A stretch of 13,272 nucleotides of DNA, taken from NCBI GenBank assembly GCA_037447655.1, contig JBBHKE010003425.1:1-13272 (forward strand), given 5' to 3'. The position numbers and the translations under genes were made by a program. Source of the stretch: Zygnema cylindricum. Taxonomy: Eukaryota > Streptophyta > Zygnematophyceae > Zygnematales > Zygnemataceae. This document shows, one piece after another, positions 8,105 through 13,272 of this stretch (its first letter is position 1; each line of letters begins with the position of its first letter). Below the pieces are notes generated by a model. That model saw only the letters and a list, made by a program, of their open reading frames with translations, had not been told where the DNA came from and made no database searches.

Positions 8105-8319
8105 TAGTGATAACAAGAATTGTTATCTAACTTACACAAACACTTAGCGCTAACAAGAATGGTAACCTAACTTACACAAACTGTTAGCGATAACAAGAAT
8201 TGTTACCTAAATTACACAAACAAATTGTGCTAACAAGAATGGTAACCTAACTTACACAAACTGTTAGCAATTACAAAAATTGTTTCCTAAAAAACACAAA
8301 CAATAAGCGATAACAAGAA
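8105..8319. repeat. Satellite block shared with 1201-1415
   Basis: This is the partner of 1201-1415 at a constant offset of 6904 bp, with the same order of variant monomers and about ten substitutions. It follows directly after the 5-monomer repeat. Confidence 0.8.
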
Positions 8320-8594
8320 TTATTTCCTAAATTACACAAACAATAACCGATAAAAAGATTTGTTTCCTAAATTACACAAACAATTAACGACAATAAAAAT
8401 TGTTTCCTAAATTACACAAACAATTAAAGATAACTAGAATTGTTACCTAAATTACACAAACAATTAACGATAACAAATTTTTTTACATAAATAACACAAA
8501 GAGTTTGCGATAACAAGAATTGTTTCCAAAAATACACAAACAGTTAACGATAACAAGAATTGTTACCTAAATTACAAAAACATTTAGCGCTAAC

Positions 8595-8622
8595 AGGAAT
8601 TGTTTTCTAAATTACACAAACT
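8595..8622. repeat. Truncated 28-bp monomer (first of three)
   Basis: The spacing between AGGAATTG motifs is 28 bp here instead of 40. The junction ACAAACTAGGAATTG lacks the 12 bases GTTAGCGCTAAY. Identical truncations occur at 9585-9612 and 10183-10210, so the deletion arose once and was copied. Confidence 0.85.
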
Positions 8623-8910
8623 AGGAATTGTTATCTAAATTACAAAAAACAGTTAGCAATAACAAAAATTGTTGCCTAAATTACAAAAATTGTTAGCGAT
8701 AAAAAAAATTGTTACCTACATTACACAAACAGTTAGTGATAACAAGAATTGTTACCTAATTTACACAAAAAGTTAGCTACAAGAAAAATTGTTATCTAAA
8801 TTACACAAACTGTTAGCGATAACAAAAATTGTTTCCTAAATTACACAAATAGATAGCGATTACACGAATTGTTATCTAACTTACACAATTTGTTAACGCT
8901 AACAAGAATG

Positions 8911-9390
8911 GTTATCTAAATTACACAAACTGTTAGCGATAACAAGAATTGTTACCTAAATTACACAAACAATTAGCGATAACAAGAATTGTAACCTAAA
9001 TTACACAAACAATCAGCGATAACAAGAATTGTTTCTCATATTACACAAACAATTAGCGATAACAAGAATTAATTCCTAAATTACACAAACAATTAACGAT
9101 AACAAGAGTCGTTACCTAAATTACACAAACAATTAATGATAACAAAAATTGTTATCTAAATTACACAAACTGTTTGCGATAACAAAAATTGTTACCTAAA
9201 TTACACAAACAATTAGCGATAACAAGAATTGTAACCTAAATTACACAAACAATCAGCGATAACAAGAATTGTTTCTCATATTACACAAACAATTAGCGAT
9301 AACAAGAATTTATTTCCTAAATTACACAAACAATTAACGATAACAAGAGTCGTTACCTAAATTACACAAACAAATAATGATAACAAAATT
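8911..9390. repeat. Six-monomer (240-bp) higher-order repeat, two tandem copies
   Basis: Copy 1 is 8911-9150 and copy 2 about 9151-9391. Markers are AATCAGCGATAAC (9011, 9251), TGTTTCTCATATTAC, and AAGAGTCGTTACC (about 9104, 9345). Copy 2 has one extra base near 9310. A third partial copy starts near 9811, with AATCAGCG at 9851. Confidence 0.9.
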
Positions 9391-9584
9391 TTTTATCTAA
9401 ATAACACAAAATGTTTGCGATAACAAGAATTATGACCTAAATTACACAAACAATTAGCAATAACAACAATTGTTACCTAAATTACACAAAAAATTAGCGA
9501 TTACAAGAATTGTTTCCTAAACTACAAAAACTGTTAGCGATAACAAGAATTGTTACCTAAATTACAGACACAGTTAGCGCTAAT

Positions 9585-9612
9585 AGGAATTGTTATCTAA
9601 ATTACACAAACT
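9585..9612. repeat. Truncated 28-bp monomer (second)
   Basis: It has the same 12-base deletion and flanking variants as 8595-8622. It is followed directly by the fused monomer with TCTAGTCG at 9624-9631. Confidence 0.85.
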
Positions 9613-10182
9613 AGGAATTGTTATCTAGTCGTTACCTATATTACACAAACTATTAATGATAACAAAAATTGTTATCTAAATTACACAAAATGTTTGTGAT
9701 AACAAGAATTATGACCTAAATTACACAAACAATTAGCAATAACAATAATTGTTACCTAAATTACACAAAAAATTAGCGATTACAAGAATTGTTTCCTAAA
9801 TTACAAAAACTGTTAGCGATAACAAGAATTGTAACCTAAATTACACAAACAATCAGCGATAACAAGAATTGTTTCTCATATTACACAAACAATTAGCGAT
9901 AACAAGAATTAATTCCTAAATTACACAAACAATTAACGATAACAAGAGTCGTTACCTAAATTACACAAACAATTAACGATAACAAAAATTGTTATCTAAA
10001 TTACACAAACTTTTGCGATAACAAGAATTATAACCTAAATTACATTAACAATTAGCAATAACAATAATTGTTACCTAAATTACACAAAAAATTAGCGATT
10101 ACAAGAATTGTTTCCTAAATTACAAAAACTGTTAGCGATAACAAGAATTGTTACCTAAATTACAGACACGGTTAGCGCTAAT

Positions 10183-10210
10183 AGGAATTGTTATCTAAAT
10201 TACACAAACT
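10183..10210. repeat. Truncated 28-bp monomer (third)
   Basis: It has the same deletion again, at the end of the second 15-monomer unit. After it the higher-order pattern stops and the array becomes more even. Confidence 0.85.
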
Positions 10211-13200
10211 AGGAAATGTTACCTAAATTACACAAATTGTTAGCAATAACAATAATTGTTACCTAAATTACACAAATTGTTAGCGATAACAAGGCGTGTT
10301 TCCTAAACCACACAAACAGTTAGCTATAACAAAAATTGTTACCTAAATTACACAAACAGTTAGGAATAACAAGAATTGTTACCTAAATTACACAAACTGT
10401 TAGCGATAACAAGAATTGTAACCAAAATTACACAAATTGTTAGCGATAACACGAATTGTTATCTAACTTACACAAACTGTTAGCGCTAACAAATATTGTT
10501 ATCTAATTTACACAAACAGTAAGCGATAACAAGAATTGCTACCTAAATTACACAAACAGTAAGAGTTAACAAGAATTGTAACCTAAATTACAGAAATTGT
10601 TAGCATTAACAAGAATTCTACCTAAATTACAAAAACAGTTAGCGATAACAAAAATTGTTGCCTAAATTATAAAAACAGTTAGTGATAACAAGAATTGTTA
10701 CCTAAATTACACAAACATTTAGCCATAACAAGAATTGTTACCTAAATTTCACAAACTGTGAACAATAACAAGAATTGTTACCTAAATTACACAAATTGTT
10801 AGCATTAACAAGAATTGTTACCTAAATTACAAAAAAATTTAGGGATAACAAAAATTGTCACCTAAATTACAGAAACATTTGTCCATAACAAGAATTGTTA
10901 CTTAAATTCCACAAATAGTTAGCAATAACAAGAATGGTTACCTAAATTACACAAACAGATAGCGATAACAAGAATTCTTACCTAAATTACAAAAAAAGTT
11001 AACGCTAACAAAAATTGTTACCTACATTACACTAACAGTTAACGATAACAAGAATTGTTACCTAAATTACACAAACAGTTTACGATAACAAGAATTGTCA
11101 CCTAAAAAACATAAACAGTTAGCGATAACAAGAATTGTTTCCTAAATTACACAAACAGTTAGCGATAACAAGAATTGTCACCTAAATTACAAAAACAAAT
11201 AGCGATAACAAGAATTGTTACCTAATTACAGAAACAATCAACGATAACACAAATTGTCATATAAATTACACAAACAATTAGCGAAAACAAGAATTGTAAC
11301 CTAAATTACAGAAATTGTTAGCATTAACAAGAATTGTTACCTAAATTACACAAACTGTTAGCGATAACAAGAATTGTTACCTAAATTACACAAACAGTTA
11401 GCGATAACAATAATTGTTACCTAAATTACACAAAATGTTAGCGATGACAAGACTTCTAACCTAAATTACACAAATTGTTTGAATTAATAAGAATTCTTAC
11501 CTGAATTACAAAAACAGTTAGCGATAACAAGAATTGTTGCCTAAATTACACAAATTGTTAGCATTAACAAGAATTGTTACCTATATTACAAAAATATTTA
11601 GCCATAACAAGAATTGTCACCTTAATTACACAAACAGTTAGCGATAACAAGAATTGCTACCTAAATTACACAAACAGTTAGCGATAACAAGAATTGTTAC
11701 CTAAATTACAAAAACAGTTAACGATAACAAAAATTGTTACCTAAATTACACAAACAGTTAGCGATAACAATAATTGTTACTTAAATTACAAAAACAGGTT
11801 GCGATAACAAGAATTGTTACCTAAATTTTACAAACAATTAGCGATAACAAGAATTGTTACCTAAATTACAAAAAACAAATAGCGATAACAAGATTTGTTA
11901 CCTAAATTATACAAATTGTAAGCATTAACAAGAATTGTTACCTAAATTACACAAATTGTTAGCAATAACAATAATTGTTACCTAAATTACACAAATTGTA
12001 AGCGATAATAAGAATTGTTACCTAAATTACTCAATCAGCAAGCGATAACAAGAATTGTCACCTAAATTACACAAACAGTTAGCGATAACAAGAATTTTTA
12101 CCTAAATTACACAAGCAATTAGCGATAACAAGAACTGTTACCTAAATTACACAAAAAGTTAGCGATAACAAGAATTTTTACCTAAATTACAAAAAGAGTT
12201 AACGGTAACAAGAATTGTTACCTAAATTACACAAATAGTTAGGGATAACAAGAATTATAAACTAAATTACTCAAACAGTTAGCGATAACAAGAATTGTTA
12301 CCTAAATTACAATAAAAAATAGCGATAACAAAAACTGTTACCTAAATTACACAAATTGTAAGCGATAATAAGAATTGTTACCTTAATTACCCAAACTGTT
12401 AGGGATAACAAAAATTGTAACCTTAATTACACAAATTGTTAGCATTAACAAGAATTGTTACCAATATTACACAAACAATTAGCGATAACAAGAATTGTTA
12501 CCTAGATTACACAAACTGTTAGCGATAACAATAATTGCTACCTAAATTACAAAAACAGTTAGCGATAACAAGAATTGTAACCTAAATTACACAAACTGTA
12601 AGCGATAACAAGAGTTGTAACCTAAATTACACAAATTGTTAGCATTAACTAGAATTGTTACCTAAATTAAAATAAAAGTTAGCGATAACAACAACTGTTG
12701 CCTAAATTACAAAAACAGTTAGCGATAACAAGAATTGTTACCTAAATTACACAAATTGTTTGCGATAACAAGAATTGTTACCCAAATTACACAAATTGTA
12801 AGCGATAACAAGAATTGTTGCCTAAATTACACAAACAGCTAGTGATAACAAGAATTTTCACCTAATTTACACAAATTGATAGTGATAACAACAATAGTAA
12901 CCTGAATTACACAAATTGTTAGCATTAACAAAAATTGTTACCTAAATTACAAAAACAGTTAGCGATAACAAGAATTGTTACCTAAATTACACAAATTGTT
13001 AGCGATAACAAGAATTGTTACCTAAATTACAAAAATAGTTAGGGATAACAAGAATTGTTACCTAAATTACAGAAACATTTAGCCAAAACAAGAATTGTTA
13101 CCTAAATTACTCAAACAGTTAGCGATAACAAAAATTGTAACCTAAATTACACAAACTGTTAGCATAAGAAGAATTGTAACCTAAATTACAAAAACAGTTA

Positions 13201-13272
13201 GCGATAACAAGATTTCTTACCTAAATTACAGAAACAGTAAGCGATAACAAGAATTTTTACCTAAATTACAAA
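10211..13272. repeat. Even satellite domain with AGCATTAAC subfamily
   Basis: This part keeps the 40-bp period and looks closer to consensus than the rest, with no obvious long duplicate. A subfamily carrying ACAAATTGTTAGCATTAAC appears at about 10598, 10800, 11319, 11559, 11931, 12440, 12640 and 12920, and I did not see it elsewhere. AGCGCTAAC monomers, common upstream, are nearly absent after about 10.5 kb, and the TACC form dominates over TATC. Confidence 0.75.

Larger units (their letters stand above)
9251..10210. repeat. Fifteen-monomer (~600-bp) higher-order repeat, second copy partial
   Basis: The run from AATCAGCG through AAGAGTCGTTACC, AGCGATTAC, CAGACAC and the 28-bp monomer at 9585-9612 is repeated from 9851 to 10210 at an offset of 598-600 bp. 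Nested inside, 9349-9561 recurs at 9628-9840 with an offset of 279 bp. The join TTATCTAGTCGTTACC at 9621-9636 shows the breakpoint where two different monomers were fused. Confidence 0.85.
6619..13272. repeat. Right satellite array, ~40-bp monomer
   Basis: The same satellite resumes in the same orientation directly after the LTR and runs to the window end, about 165 monomers, so the array extends beyond the window. It is made of blocks: a copy of 3172-4307 (to 7835), a 5-monomer repeat (7741-8080), a segment like 1201-1415 (8105-8319), nested 6- and 15-monomer repeats (8911-10210), and a more even domain to the end. No gene, RNA or other insertion is seen in this 6.6 kb. Confidence 0.97.

Noticed and set aside
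6619-13272. Iterons of a plasmid or phage origin
   Set aside because: Hundreds of degenerate copies over 11 kb around a eukaryotic copia element do not fit an iteron origin, and no Rep gene is present.
1-13272. Telomeric repeat (CCTAAA motif)
   Set aside because: CCTAAA occurs once per 40-bp unit inside ACCTAAATTAC. It never forms tandem CCCTAAA.

Overview
This window is eukaryotic heterochromatin-like DNA. It is a tandem satellite with a monomer of about 40 bp and roughly 30% GC, interrupted once by a damaged Ty1/copia retrotransposon. The retroelement's RNase H region and gene layout are of the type common in plants, so a plant or plant-related lineage is the best guess; other eukaryotes are not excluded. 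No cellular gene, RNA gene, CRISPR array or prokaryotic operon is visible.

Layout: (1) 1-4492 is satellite, roughly 110 monomers in one orientation. (2) 4493-6618 is the 3' end of a copia element: the end of the reverse transcriptase, a complete RNase H domain, a polypurine tract and a 3' LTR. A second LTR of the same family is inserted in reverse orientation inside that 3' LTR, flanked by a 5-bp target duplication TAGTG. The host LTR is therefore split into 5187-5453 and 6173-6618 (713 bp in total), and the guest solo LTR is 5454-6167 (714 bp). (3) 6619-13272 is satellite again in the same orientation, roughly 165 monomers.

The satellite is not uniform. Blocks of several monomers recur as near-exact copies over 160 bp to 7 kb. 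Examples are a 240-bp exact duplicate (441-680 and 2179-2418), a block of about 1.14 kb copied on the far side of the retroelement (3172-4307 and 6619-7835, about 5 substitutions), tandem 5-, 6- and 15-monomer higher-order units (7741-8080, 8911-9390, 9251-10210), and a block shared between 1201-1415 and 8105-8319. Variant monomers are distributed by domain: AGCGCTAAC types occur mainly before about 10.5 kb, and AGCATTAAC types only after about 10.59 kb.

A plausible history, inferred from junctions: a copia element inserted into the satellite, a second copy inserted into its 3' LTR and collapsed to a solo LTR, the 5' part of the first element was lost together with about 437 bp of satellite, and local array duplication placed nearly identical satellite on both sides. 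The interest here lies in the repeat architecture; I see no novel protein-coding system.
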